From Pectobacterium polaris (GTDB lineage Bacteria > Pseudomonadota > Gammaproteobacteria > Enterobacterales > Enterobacteriaceae): DNA of 64,000 bases. The notes beneath the pieces were generated by a model that saw only the letters and a list, made by a program, of their open reading frames with translations, was not told the DNA's origin and searched no databases. This document shows positions 41,881-51,655 of the stretch, piece after piece; positions within the stretch are counted from its first letter, which is position 1, and the number at the start of each line of letters is the position of its first letter. The position numbers were made by a program, and so were the translations under genes. The stretch spans positions 496,001 through 560,000 of the forward strand of contig NZ_CP017481.1 of assembly GCF_002307355.1 (NCBI RefSeq). The letters are read 5' to 3'.

Positions 41881-41909
41881 AAAAAGGCCGCCCGAGGATA
41901 AGGCGGCCT
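41881..41909 (-). terminator. Intrinsic terminator downstream of the PPC-like gene
   Basis: Reading leftwards, an AGGCCGCC / GGCGGCCT stem with loop TTATCCTCG is followed by five T residues. Confidence 0.88.
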
Positions 41910-41932
41910 AGTATTTCATTGGCTTATGCGTA

Positions 41933-43411
41933 TCAGGATCTTACGCTTTTCAACAAGGTTTGCTTGCAGATGTGCCCAAATGTGACGTACTTAGAGTTGT
42001 TACCACCTACACCAACATCATACTGATAAGGGACTGTGATCTTCCATGCACCAACATCATAGGTTGTTCTCCACGTATTGATATAACCCTGACTATAGTC
42101 TTGGAACTCCGTGGTGTAATCAGCCTGACAGGCATCCAGTTTCACGGTTCCCGATGCAACTCCGTTGGCATCAGTTATTGCCCCATGACCGTTACTCGGA
42201 TTAAACTCCAAATTACCGTTATTTTCTCGTTGGTCGAGGTAAAAAAGCGCAATAATATTTGGAATACCAGTTCCAGTTGAATCGGTAATACGAACGTTCC
42301 AGGTAACATCGCGATAGGCTTGCGTAGTCATGAAACCATAAACTGTCGGAGCCGCATTTGGAATACGTAGAACCGTATCCTCTCCTTTAACAGAAGAAGT
42401 GAATCCAGCAATTTTGGAGCCTACAGACAACTTATATTTCTGAGATACTGTCGGCAACGCTGATGGATTTGGTAAAACTCTTACCAGAATTTTTTCATTT
42501 GGCTGGGAGGGAACGATCGTATTTTCCTGTCCCGTAGAACTGGTTACCCAGGAATTCCCACCGTTAGTCGAGTACGCAAGTAACCAATTATTATTCGTCC
42601 CACTAGTAATGCCATCAAGACGAAACAAAACATGCTGGCCGCGTAGTGCGATAAATTCGTAGTAATCTACATCAGAATCACTATCAGAGTTAGCTTCAAC
42701 CTCTTTCAAATTATCAGATAAAGGATAAGCCAATGAAGGAATATCATTTAACTCATAGGCATCAGCATTAGTATTTACGATAGCACCAAAATTAAAAGCA
42801 GAACCATCTGCCGTATTGGCCTCCATAAACCAGTAATAGTGCCCCGGTGGAGTTAAATCCAACGTAGCCTCATCAGCATTTCCCGCCTGATTTGAATAAT
42901 TAATTGCTGTCACATTATTCTGACCATCATCCCGCATCAAACTAAGAGCAATATCGGTTTCAGGGCTCATGCCTACGACGAACGCGGTTGTTTTAGAACG
43001 CTGAGTGATTTCAAAGTGATAACAGGCGCTGCCTCCACTTTGCAGTCCGTCCAGCGTATAAATGGTGTTTACGGCAAGAGTCGGACACAGCGGGGTGAAT
43101 GAACTGTCATTGGCCAGAGCTTGGCTGCTTGATAACGGCTTTTTTTGTGCATTTTTTGCATCAGCCTGCGCAGTGGGTGCATTGGGAGCAATAACGACAA
43201 CCCCCTCATTTTCAGCTTTGTGAAATTTATAATTACTTGCAGCATGCGCCTTTATACTATTAGGGGCATCAAATACAGAAACCGTGCCTTTCTTTTGCAG
43301 TTTCCCAATATCCTTCACCTCGACAGAAACGCTGGTTTCAGCAATCGCTGAACCCATGCAGAATGCCAATCCGGCAGCCGCAAGATATACATTTAAACGA
43401 TGGTATTTCAT
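41933..43411 (-). CDS. Secreted protein with PPC-like and Ig-like regions
   Basis: A 492-residue exported protein. Signal peptide YLAAAGLAFCMGSAIA-ET is followed by a low-order linker (to about 100), then two PPC-like (pre-peptidase C-terminal) β-sandwich stretches. One is around 105-205 (GGSACYHFEITQRSKTTAFV, PPGHYYWFMEANT) and one around 215-325 (ADAYELNDIPSLAYPLSDN, VDYYEFIALRGQHVLFRLDG). A bacterial Ig-like region follows (about 365-435, TGTGIPNIIALFYLDQ, TDANGVASGTVKL). No protease domain is seen, so it is a stand-alone binding/surface protein by inference. The strong terminator follows. A broken copy lies at 40955-41251. Confidence 0.72.
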   Translation of the reverse strand: MKYHRLNVYLAAAGLAFCMGSAIAETSVSVEVKDIGKLQKKGTVSVFDAPNSIKAHAASNYKFHKAENEGVVVIAPNAPTAQADAKNAQKKPLSSSQALANDSSFTPLCPTLAVNTIYTLDGLQSGGSACYHFEITQRSKTTAFVVGMSPETDIALSLMRDDGQNNVTAINYSNQAGNADEATLDLTPPGHYYWFMEANTADGSAFNFGAIVNTNADAYELNDIPSLAYPLSDNLKEVEANSDSDSDVDYYEFIALRGQHVLFRLDGITSGTNNNWLLAYSTNGGNSWVTSSTGQENTIVPSQPNEKILVRVLPNPSALPTVSQKYKLSVGSKIAGFTSSVKGEDTVLRIPNAAPTVYGFMTTQAYRDVTWNVRITDSTGTGIPNIIALFYLDQRENNGNLEFNPSNGHGAITDANGVASGTVKLDACQADYTTEFQDYSQGYINTWRTTYDVGAWKITVPYQYDVGVGGNNSKYVTFGHICKQTLLKSVRS

Positions 43412-43634
43412 CCCAATATTTCCTTATTCTTGAGTATTCTCAAATAGAACGCAGACTTATTATTTAATAATTAACAAATACTGAACGTTAAGCGGAAGTA
43501 GTATTACACCGACACGCCGTATAATCTCAATGAAATCTTACAAAAATATTTAAAATGAAATATTTTAAATGCGAGAATTAAAATTATTATTAAATACAAT
43601 TAATTCGCTCATTGATAATTTACTCGATAATTAT

Positions 43635-44561
43635 TTAATACTCGCGACTAAAATCCACCTCGCCACGCAGCGCGTCATCGGCATGGAAGCGAGCAAGATT
43701 ATCCAGAAATAATCGCCCCATCAGCCCCGGCACCATCGGTCCGGCAATGTGTGCCGTCAACGTCAGATTCGGTGTGTTCCAGAATGGATGACTGTACGGT
43801 AGCGGCTCTTGCCTGAATACATCCAGCACCGCGCCCGCAATCTGCGCATCACATAGCGCCGCCCGCAAATCATCATCCACCACGGCGCTACCCCGCCCGA
43901 CATTGATAAACAGCGCCGAAGGCTTCATAGCAGCAAACAAATTAGCATCGTAGATATCGGTGGTTGCTGAAGTGTCTGGTAGAAGGTTGATGACATAATC
44001 GGCCTTCGGTACCGCAGCGGGTAACTCCGCTAAGCTCATGATCCGTTTAAAATCAGGACGCTGCCTTGGCGTACTGACGATACCGTATAGCTCAACGCCA
44101 AAAGGCCGTAGAAAGCCTGCAACCTCGCAGCCGATCTCTCCCGCACCAACAATCAGCACGTTCTTATCCGCCAGCGATCCTGGCAAACGGTGATCCCAGC
44201 GCCGCTCTTCCTGACTGGTTTGCCGTTCCCCCAAACGCAGTTCATGCCTGAGCATGTAGGCAATCACATATTCGGCTATCGGCTGCCCAAACACGCCAAC
44301 GGCACGGCTTAAACGGTAATCACGCGGCAACTCATTGGCCAGCAACGGTTTAAACCCTGCCCAGGTCGACTGTAGCCACTTTGGTTTGGCTCCCTGAGCC
44401 AGCAATGCGGCAGCGGTATCAGGTTCACCCAGCCAAATCGGGCAGCTTGCGGCCTGCTCTGCCGTACCGTTTGAGAGCACCAGCTCAAGCTCCGGTGCAG
44501 CATGATTTAAGACAGAGCCAATCTCATCGGCCCGCGAGTCCAACAGCAGAATAGCGGTCAT
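43635..44561 (-). CDS. D-2-hydroxyacid dehydrogenase family protein (GhrA-like)
   Basis: NAD(P)-dependent reductase of the D-isomer-specific 2-hydroxyacid dehydrogenase superfamily, most like glyoxylate/hydroxypyruvate reductases. The Rossmann motif VLIVGAGEIGCEVAGFL (about residue 136), the catalytic Arg in FINVGRGSAV, the Glu in FRQEPLPYSH and the His in LTAHIAGP are intact. From ATG 44561 (AAGGAA upstream) it has 308 residues. A truncated copy of its 3' end lies at 41391-41572. The physiological substrate is not evident. Confidence 0.85.
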   Translation of the reverse strand: MTAILLLDSRADEIGSVLNHAAPELELVLSNGTAEQAASCPIWLGEPDTAAALLAQGAKPKWLQSTWAGFKPLLANELPRDYRLSRAVGVFGQPIAEYVIAYMLRHELRLGERQTSQEERRWDHRLPGSLADKNVLIVGAGEIGCEVAGFLRPFGVELYGIVSTPRQRPDFKRIMSLAELPAAVPKADYVINLLPDTSATTDIYDANLFAAMKPSALFINVGRGSAVVDDDLRAALCDAQIAGAVLDVFRQEPLPYSHPFWNTPNLTLTAHIAGPMVPGLMGRLFLDNLARFHADDALRGEVDFSREY

Positions 44562-44630
44562 AAGCACGTTCCTTAGCAGAGTGAGGCACCTTCAGCCTCA
44601 CCCCGATCGTTGTCGTCATTACGTTTAGGA

Positions 44631-46337
44631 TTAGGCAGAAGCCTGAATGAGCGACGTCAGTAGCGCGCCGCGCTTCGCTTCCGATTTTTTCACCAGTGCA
44701 GCGAGCTTTTTGGTGTTGCCCCAGATGAGATACAAAATATGTTCTATCACGGCGGGTTCCCGCATCTGCACGTCTCCGACCAGTTGTTCGAACAGCGCGT
44801 CATCCTCTAACGCAGGCAACATATTCAGCTTTAGGCTTTCTGTTGCATGGCTCAGGCAGGCAACCAGCGTCGCCACGTTCTGCGCCGTCACGCTATGCTT
44901 ATCGAAAAACGCCCGAATGAAGGCATCCTGTACCGATTGATGCTCATCATCCACGCTTTCCATATACGCTTTTACGAGAGGGAAATACCCCGCATCGGTC
45001 AGACCCAGCCCAAATACCGCATAGCTTCCCGGCATGATGCACTTCTCACCTTCAGAATCGGCGTACCACTCAAATTGCTCAATCGCAGTACGCGCATAAT
45101 CCTCAAGAAGCGGATAGTTCGATTCATACTGCAACGCGTTAGCAAAAAAACGATGGGTATCTGATTTTGCCAGCCCCTTGATGGGAAGATACTGTCGCAC
45201 CGACGATTTCAGGACGATCTTGTAGCTCTTTGGAAAACCGAGCGTCAGTAAGCGCGTAATAAAAAGTAGCGCCTGCTCATACGCTTCGGCGCTTTCCTGA
45301 CGAATACGAACGTTGATGGTCGAGAACACATCATTCGCCATGCATTCCACCGATTCGTTCTTCAGGTTAATCTGCGCTTTCTCAAACGCACCACTTCCCT
45401 CTTCCATGATGCTTAACGCACGCGGGTAGCCTAACTGCTTCGCGATATCCAGATATTCCAGCGCCTGAGACTTACTGTAGGAAGGCTCATCACGCAGAAT
45501 CATGATGGCGGCATAGAGGACGAGCTCTATGGGGTGAAGCGTTTGTGGATCCTGCAACGCCAGTGTGATCCCGGGCTTGAGGGTATAGATTTCCGGCTCA
45601 AAAGAATGCTCAGGCTGGGACACATCGCAATACCGCAACAGAAATTGCTGTTCTACCCACGTTTTTAATGCACCGATAATATTGCGCCGATGCTCCGACA
45701 ACTCCGCATGCCCGGCGTTTCGCTGCTGAATTTGCTCAAATTGCGCCATGATCCAGTGGATATCCTGCGAGGGAAATAGCTGTACATCAAGCAGGTGACG
45801 AGCCAGAAAGAACGTTTGCAGCGACTCCGTCGGCGCATTGCCATGCGTCAGGTGCCGATCGGTATAGGCGTGAATAGACTCAAGTAGCCGCTGTTTTTTC
45901 ACCTCATTGGTGAATGTAAACAGCGTAATCAGTAGGCGACCTTCCGTTGCTGGGAAGATGGCTCGGAAGCAAAACCGGTAGTCAATCAGCGCCGTATCTG
46001 CCAGTTTCTCAACACGCTGCGCGATAGCCTGAGCCAGCACAGGAACGATACTTTCCTGTATCTGCGCGACGCTCAGCGCCCCTTTGCGGCTGCCGGGCGA
46101 CAGCCCGTCGGCATCACTTTTTGATTCAGGGGCTATCGACGTACGCCCCGGAGCATAATCCAGTATCAAATCGTCATGGATGCCAGCCTGCAATGTTGTT
46201 CGCGATATAATCTCATCAAGCCCAGCCCTTTGCTCCTGCGTATCAAACCATTTGTTGATTGCCGTAAGCGACTCGTCCCGCATAGGGAAATCGTCTTGTG
46301 GTGATACCCCAGTTTCGTTTGAATGCCTATCCGTCAC
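44631..46337 (-). CDS. DUF6138-like protein
   Basis: A 568-residue soluble protein without signal peptide or membrane segment. It is helical and rich in Glu, Leu and Ala. The stretch EKCIMPGSYAVFGLGLTDAG and the C-terminal HILYLIWGNTKKLAALVKKS are the most distinctive parts. I assign DUF6138 from memory with moderate confidence; the family has no established function. It sits 69 bp upstream of the dehydrogenase gene on the same strand and may be co-transcribed with it. Confidence 0.55.
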   Translation of the reverse strand: MTDRHSNETGVSPQDDFPMRDESLTAINKWFDTQEQRAGLDEIISRTTLQAGIHDDLILDYAPGRTSIAPESKSDADGLSPGSRKGALSVAQIQESIVPVLAQAIAQRVEKLADTALIDYRFCFRAIFPATEGRLLITLFTFTNEVKKQRLLESIHAYTDRHLTHGNAPTESLQTFFLARHLLDVQLFPSQDIHWIMAQFEQIQQRNAGHAELSEHRRNIIGALKTWVEQQFLLRYCDVSQPEHSFEPEIYTLKPGITLALQDPQTLHPIELVLYAAIMILRDEPSYSKSQALEYLDIAKQLGYPRALSIMEEGSGAFEKAQINLKNESVECMANDVFSTINVRIRQESAEAYEQALLFITRLLTLGFPKSYKIVLKSSVRQYLPIKGLAKSDTHRFFANALQYESNYPLLEDYARTAIEQFEWYADSEGEKCIMPGSYAVFGLGLTDAGYFPLVKAYMESVDDEHQSVQDAFIRAFFDKHSVTAQNVATLVACLSHATESLKLNMLPALEDDALFEQLVGDVQMREPAVIEHILYLIWGNTKKLAALVKKSEAKRGALLTSLIQASA

Positions 46338-46600
46338 TTTCTATTTTTCCTTATTATTTATCGCAGATGAAATGTTGCCCCAAAGCACGGTATTGATGAG
46401 ATTGACCAACCGCCAAAAAGGTAGCACGAAAGCACTATCGCTGTAATAGAGAAGGAAAATCAACGCGTTGGTGTAAAGGTGTGACAATGAATAGTACCGA
46501 AGAATAGTACTGCATTCACGCGTCGTTGGTGACAGGAAATTACGATGGTTTGGTTTTTCTCATGATGCAGAGAAGGGGTGATAAATCATGTCATGACAGC

Positions 46601-46629
46601 CCCACAGCACGGAGAAATTGTGCTGTGGG
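46601..46629 (-). terminator. Strong stem-loop downstream of the alcohol dehydrogenase gene
   Basis: A CCCACAGCAC / GTGCTGTGGG 10-bp perfect stem with a 9-nt loop starts 12 bp past the stop codon. It lacks a T-run, so it may stabilise the 3' end rather than terminate. The rest of the 303-bp spacer between this gene and the DUF6138-like gene shows nothing else. Confidence 0.5.
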
Positions 46630-46640
46630 ACATAGGCCAA

Positions 46641-47690
46641 TCAGGCGTTCAGCGTGGCGTTATCAATGACGAAGCGGTATTTCACATCGCCTTTGAGCAT
46701 CCGCTCGTAGGCTTCATTGATTTCGTCGGCGCGGATAAGCTCAATATCGGAAACAATCCCGTGCTCGGCACAGAAATCCAGCATTTCCTGCGTTTCAGGA
46801 ATACCACCGATCATTGACCCCGCCACCGTGCGGCGTTTCATGATCAGGTTGAACACGTTAGGAGAAGGATGCGGTGACGCAGGCGCACCGACCAGCGTTA
46901 GCGCGCCATCGCGCTTCAGCAGAACCAGAAACGCATCCAGATCGTGCGGCGCAGCCACGGTATTCAGGATTAAATCGAAGCTGCCCGCGTGCGCCGCCAT
47001 TTCTTCCGCGTTACGAGACACCACGACTTCGTTTGCACCCAGCGCCTTGGCATCTTCACGCTTAGATTCAGACGTGGTGAACGCCACAACATAAGCACCC
47101 ATAGCATGCGCCAGTTTGATCCCCATGTGACCAAGCCCGCCGATACCCACGACGCCAACTTTCTTACCTGGCCCGGCATTCCAGTGGCGCAGCGGTGAAT
47201 AGGTAGTAATTCCCGCGCACAGCAGAGGAGCGACCGCAGCCAGCTCCGCCTCGGAATGACGGACGCGCAGCACATAGCGTTCATGCACAACGATCTGCTG
47301 AGAATAGCCACCAAGCGTCCAGCCGGGCTCATCCGCAGTCGGGCCGTTATACGTGCCGACCATCCCATCACAGTAGTTTTCTAAGCCATCGTCGCACTCT
47401 TCACAGTGCCGACAGCTGTCCACGATGCAGCCAATACCGACCAGATCGCCCGCCTTGAAGGTGGAGACATGTGCCCCTACCGCCGACACTCGCCCGACGA
47501 TTTCATGGCCAGGCACGCAGGGAAACTGTGTTCCTGCCCATTCAGCACGCACCTGATGCAAGTCAGAGTGGCAGATACCACAGTACGCAATCTCAATCTG
47601 GACATCGTGGGCTCCCGGCGCACGACGGACGATCTGCAACGGTTCAAGAGGTTTATCGCCCGCATGGGCCCCATACGCATGTACAAGCAT
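46641..47690 (-). CDS. NADP-dependent zinc alcohol dehydrogenase (YahK/CAD type)
   Basis: Medium-chain dehydrogenase/reductase reducing aldehydes to alcohols. Catalytic zinc ligands lie in YCGICHSDLHQV and PGHEIVGRVSAVG, and the structural zinc cluster in CRHCEECDDGLENYC. The coenzyme motif VGVVGIGGLGHMGIKLAHA has the Ser/Lys-type follow-up (TTSESKRED) of NADP enzymes. From ATG 47690 (AAGGAAAT upstream) it has 349 residues, matching the family. It is monocistronic by spacing. Confidence 0.9.
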   Translation of the reverse strand: MLVHAYGAHAGDKPLEPLQIVRRAPGAHDVQIEIAYCGICHSDLHQVRAEWAGTQFPCVPGHEIVGRVSAVGAHVSTFKAGDLVGIGCIVDSCRHCEECDDGLENYCDGMVGTYNGPTADEPGWTLGGYSQQIVVHERYVLRVRHSEAELAAVAPLLCAGITTYSPLRHWNAGPGKKVGVVGIGGLGHMGIKLAHAMGAYVVAFTTSESKREDAKALGANEVVVSRNAEEMAAHAGSFDLILNTVAAPHDLDAFLVLLKRDGALTLVGAPASPHPSPNVFNLIMKRRTVAGSMIGGIPETQEMLDFCAEHGIVSDIELIRADEINEAYERMLKGDVKYRFVIDNATLNA

Positions 47691-47829
47691 GGCTATTTCC
47701 TTTTCTGTTGAGAAACCGATCATGTTGAGAATCGATCATGTTAAGAAACCGACTATTTTCCTAAATCCCTCAGCAGGTAGGTATAGCATTCCGATGGTTT
47801 TCTTGCCTGATCCGGTAAATTTCTCCTTA

Positions 47830-48447
47830 TCAGAGAGTAATTTTGGTGAACGCCAGAGACGCGCCTAACGCAATCAGTGCAACACCGATACCTTTGTCGA
47901 CCCAATGTTGACGATCGATCAGTCGGCGGCGCATAGCCGGTGCAGCAAAAAACAGCGCAACAATACTGAACCAGACCCAGTGTGCCACCGACATGAATAA
48001 CCCGTAGCCAAAGTTATGGCTCATTGGGCTACCGGGCTGTACGACCTGGGTATAGGTGGCGACGACAAACAGCATGGTTTTTGGGTTAAGCGCATTGGTG
48101 AGAAAGCCCATGCGAAACGCAGCAAGCGATGACGGCGCATGACCGGACGCCTCTTCTAATTTTATTTTTGTCGTATTGGTTAATGATTTATATCCCAGAT
48201 AAATCAGATAGGACGCGCCCAAAATCTTCATCGCCATAAATAGCATCGGAGAGTTCACAATGAATACCGCAATGCCAAAAACGGTATACATCACGTGGAT
48301 CTGGACGCCGCAGGCAATGCCAAACGCGCTGAGTAAACCGGCGCGCGAGCCAAAGGCATAGCTGTTGCGAGTCACCATAGCAAAATCAGGCCCCGGGCTG
48401 ATCACCGCCAAAATGGTGATCGTCGCAACGGCAATTAACTCATTCAT
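47830..48447 (-). CDS. LysE/RhtB family amino-acid exporter
   Basis: Inner-membrane exporter of about 205 residues with about six hydrophobic segments. It carries the family signature ISPGPDFAMVTRNSYAFGSR near the N-terminus and the NPKTMLF motif in the middle. The ATG at 48447 has an AAGGAAAA site; the frame extends 28 codons upstream without homology. It is divergent from a LysR-type regulator that probably controls it. The exported substrate cannot be read from sequence. Confidence 0.88.
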   Translation of the reverse strand: MNELIAVATITILAVISPGPDFAMVTRNSYAFGSRAGLLSAFGIACGVQIHVMYTVFGIAVFIVNSPMLFMAMKILGASYLIYLGYKSLTNTTKIKLEEASGHAPSSLAAFRMGFLTNALNPKTMLFVVATYTQVVQPGSPMSHNFGYGLFMSVAHWVWFSIVALFFAAPAMRRRLIDRQHWVDKGIGVALIALGASLAFTKITL

Positions 48448-48697
48448 TAACGTTTTCCTTGTTCGGCAAGCCATCACTTTCACGATGATTTTGCACAGAT
48501 GGGTAACAGACGGGCTAAAGGAGGAATGCAAAAATCACTGACGCAATACGGCTAGAAAAGGTGCGAATCCCACGATATTTCCTCATTATTTAGGCCATTA
48601 GGCTTTTTAAACTTGAAGGCAGTGTGATTATTCAGCGTTTGCATATGGCAAAAAAGCGATTTATCTTGGTATAAATCTGTCAAATTTCATCGTGTAT

Positions 48698-49582
48698 ATG
48701 AAAATTCCCTCGTTAGCCTCTTTTCGCTTCTTTGAAGCGGCCGCACAAACCGGTAGCTTTGTTAAAGCCGCCGAGTCCCTGCATGTCACACATGGTGCCG
48801 TCAGCAGGCAGATCAGATTGCTGGAAGATGCGCTGGGGGTTGAGCTATTTGAACGACGCAACCGCGCGATCTTTTTAAACGCAGCGGGCCGTTCTTTGCA
48901 TACGGTCACGCAGTCCGTTTTTGAACAGCTCGAAGGTGCGGTCTATCGGCTACAGCAAGGTGCGCAGGATGACGTGCTGACGCTGTCATGCGAACCCACG
49001 ATTGCCATGAAATGGCTGATTCCGCGGCTACCGGCTTTTAATCTGGCGAATCCCGATATCAAACTGCATCTGGTGGCTGCGGGCGGGCCGATTGATTTTG
49101 TGCGTAGCGGCGTTGACCTCGCGCTGCGGCGTGACGATTTTCACTGGGACCCACAAACGCATGGGGTAAAGGTGTGTGATGAATGGATGGGGCCGGTAAG
49201 CCGTGACAAAAACGAGCGAAAAAACAGTCTGGAAGGGATGCGTTTGCTCTATACCGGTACGCGACCAAAAGCGTGGGCAACCTGGCAACGACAGACGCAT
49301 GTGTCACTCAAAGGCAGTACCAGAGCGGACTATGAACACTTTTATCTGTGTATTCAGGCGGCTGTATCGGGATTAGGCATGGCAATGGCGTCTTTCCTGA
49401 TGGTGCAGGACGAGATTGCAAACGGGCAACTGCATGCCCCGTATGGATTTGCGCGGGAGGGTTCTGCTTATTATCTGTTATCGCCTATCCCCCTTGAGCA
49501 AAATGAAAAGTATGTACGATTTCATACCTGGCTAATGCAGGAAGTGTCCACCTGCCTTTCCGGGGTTGAAAATGCTTGTTAA
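48698..49582 (+). CDS. LysR-type regulator (GcvA-like)
   Basis: A 294-residue LTTR. Its winged HTH is SLASFRFFEAAAQTGSFVKA then AESLHVTHGAVSRQIRLLED, the GcvA subfamily form with HVTHGAVS. The C-terminal effector domain follows (about 90-285). The ATG at 48698 was preferred to a GTG two codons earlier. It is divergent from the LysE-type exporter, and 18 bp ahead of an MFS gene on its own strand, so it may control either or both. Confidence 0.88.
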   Translation: MKIPSLASFRFFEAAAQTGSFVKAAESLHVTHGAVSRQIRLLEDALGVELFERRNRAIFLNAAGRSLHTVTQSVFEQLEGAVYRLQQGAQDDVLTLSCEPTIAMKWLIPRLPAFNLANPDIKLHLVAAGGPIDFVRSGVDLALRRDDFHWDPQTHGVKVCDEWMGPVSRDKNERKNSLEGMRLLYTGTRPKAWATWQRQTHVSLKGSTRADYEHFYLCIQAAVSGLGMAMASFLMVQDEIANGQLHAPYGFAREGSAYYLLSPIPLEQNEKYVRFHTWLMQEVSTCLSGVENAC

Positions 49583-49600
49583 ACCCGCACTGGAAAGACA

Positions 49601-50767
49601 ATGACAGCACATTCCCGTGAAGCTAATTTCACGACAATCAACATGATTATCGCCGCCTCACTCGTGGGGTTGGTCACAGGGTACACGCTGCCGCTAATCA
49701 GCCTGAAGCTGGCCGAGCTCGGGCACAGCACGGCAACGCTCGGTATTCTGGCAGCCCTTCCAGCGGCGGGGATGATGCTATCCTCTTTCGTTACGCCGTG
49801 GCTCAGCCGCCGCCTGCACGCGAGCTATCTGTTATCCGGCAGCCTGATCATTCTGGCGGCATCAACCGTTGCCTCGTGCCTGCTGTCACACCCTGTTGCG
49901 CTCATTTTCCCTCGTCTGTTAACCGGGCTCGCCTCGGGGGTTTTGGTGGTGCTGGGAGAAACCTGGGTCACCAGTCGGGCGTCAGACAAACACAAAGCGA
50001 CGCTGACGGGGCTGTATGCCGCTGTTTTCACAGGATGTCAGCTGATAGGGCCGCTGCTCATTGCCGCTGGTGAGCCGATGCAAACCTATGCGCTATGGCT
50101 GATTTGCGCGATATCCGTCGTGTGTGGATTCATGCTGAGGAACTGCGCCACGATGATTCAGGCAGATGAATCGTCTTCATCGTCTTATCGAGATCTTGTC
50201 CCTTTTCTCCCGGCAATCGCCTCTGGCGTGCTCTGCTTCTCCTTCTTCGATGCCAGTATCCTTTCGCTCTTTCCGCTTTACGGCATGGAACAGGGCTTGG
50301 ACGAAAAATCCGCGATCTTACTGGTCACACTCATATTTCTGGGCGATGCCATATTTCAGACGCCGATTGGCTGGCTGGCAGATAAATGCGGCATCATCAA
50401 AATCCACATCAGCTGCGGCATCCTTTTCTGTGTGATGCTGGTCTTGATCACCTTCTCGTTCGCCTCCCCTTCACTTCTGGTCCCCGTCTGTATCGTACTG
50501 GGCGCAGCGGCAGGCGGGCTTTACACGCTGTCTCTGGTTCGGGCGGGTCAGAAATTTGCCGGTCAGCGGCTAATTGTGATGAATTCACTTCTGGGGCTGG
50601 TGTGGTCCGCAGGCAGTATCAGCGGGCCGCTATTCTCTGGTGCCGCCATCACGTTTTACGGCTACGACGGCCTCATCGCCATCTTGCTGCTAACCGGCGT
50701 GCTGTTTGTCGGCATACAGGGCGTATTAAGAAAAGAACGCGTATCGCGCTCGTTGGGTGAAGAGTAA
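49601..50767 (+). CDS. Major facilitator superfamily transporter (YcaD-like)
   Basis: A 388-residue transporter with 12 predicted membrane helices. It has the motif-A-like loop SFVTPWLSRRLHASYLLSGS between helices 2 and 3, GLASGVLVVLGETWVTSRAS in the first half, and a second motif-A-like GWLADKCGIIKIH. The general shape resembles E. coli YcaD. It follows the LysR gene by 18 bp. Substrate unknown. Confidence 0.85.
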   Translation: MTAHSREANFTTINMIIAASLVGLVTGYTLPLISLKLAELGHSTATLGILAALPAAGMMLSSFVTPWLSRRLHASYLLSGSLIILAASTVASCLLSHPVALIFPRLLTGLASGVLVVLGETWVTSRASDKHKATLTGLYAAVFTGCQLIGPLLIAAGEPMQTYALWLICAISVVCGFMLRNCATMIQADESSSSSYRDLVPFLPAIASGVLCFSFFDASILSLFPLYGMEQGLDEKSAILLVTLIFLGDAIFQTPIGWLADKCGIIKIHISCGILFCVMLVLITFSFASPSLLVPVCIVLGAAAGGLYTLSLVRAGQKFAGQRLIVMNSLLGLVWSAGSISGPLFSGAAITFYGYDGLIAILLLTGVLFVGIQGVLRKERVSRSLGEE

Positions 50768-50836
50768 ATATAGAAATCTGGCTCACCAAACCTGCTACGG
50801 CTTGGGAGCCAGAAATAGAGACGCCAGATGGGCACC

Positions 50837-51655
50837 TTATGCAGCCATTTCGCGTTTGAACACCTCCAGCGTGTGTGCCTTGACACAGATAAATTCAGGA
50901 TCGCTCATCGCCTCCGCACCGCGCGGGCGCGCCAAATTGAACGGAATAATCTCCGACACCGTCGTTGGCCGGCGCGTCAGCAGCAGGATTTCGTCCGCCA
51001 GAAATACCGCATCTTCTAAATCGTGTGACACGATAACCATCGTCACGCCAGTCGCCACCTGAACTTCTTGCAGCTTGTCACGGATGAACAGCGTCATTTC
51101 AAAATCCAGCGCGGAGAATGGCTCATCCAAAAACATCACCTCCGGCCCCGTCGCCAGCGCGCGCATGATACATACCGTCTGCTGCTGTCCACCTGAAAGC
51201 TCATACGGATAACGCTGAAGATCGAAGCGAATATCAAACATCGCGATCAGTTCATCCATCCGCGCCTGAACGTCTTGCTTGCGCATGCCGCTGCGCACCA
51301 GCGGATAAGCAATATTCTTCCAGGCGCTCATCCAGGGGAAAAGCGCATCACGATAGTTTTGAAACACATACCCGATTCTGGTTTCTGACAGCGTTTTGCC
51401 ATCAAACAGGATATCGCCGCTATCGACGGGAATCAGCCCGGCAATCATGTTCATCAACGTCGATTTACCACAGCCATTCGGCCCGAAAATAGACACGATT
51501 TTGCCACGTGGTAAATCCAGATTCAGGTCGGTATAGAGCGGCTGACCCGCAAACGACTTGTTCAAGCCGCGAATGGTGACGTGGGTGTTCGGTGCCGGAT
51601 AAGGCGGAAAAGCGGTATCCAGTTTTTCCAATTGCGCTGTATGAGATGTCATCAT
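50837..51655 (-). CDS. ABC importer ATPase (SsuB/TauB/NrtD type)
   Basis: A 272-residue ATPase: Walker A FGPNGCGKSTLMNMIAG, signature LSGGQQQTVCIMRAL, Walker B VMFLDEPFSALD and switch histidine VSHDLEDAVFLADE. Note QQQT where most family members have QQQR. The start codon overlaps the permease stop by 4 nt (ATGA). It is the third gene of the binding protein-permease-ATPase operon. Confidence 0.92.
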   Translation of the reverse strand: MMTSHTAQLEKLDTAFPPYPAPNTHVTIRGLNKSFAGQPLYTDLNLDLPRGKIVSIFGPNGCGKSTLMNMIAGLIPVDSGDILFDGKTLSETRIGYVFQNYRDALFPWMSAWKNIAYPLVRSGMRKQDVQARMDELIAMFDIRFDLQRYPYELSGGQQQTVCIMRALATGPEVMFLDEPFSALDFEMTLFIRDKLQEVQVATGVTMVIVSHDLEDAVFLADEILLLTRRPTTVSEIIPFNLARPRGAEAMSDPEFICVKAHTLEVFKREMAA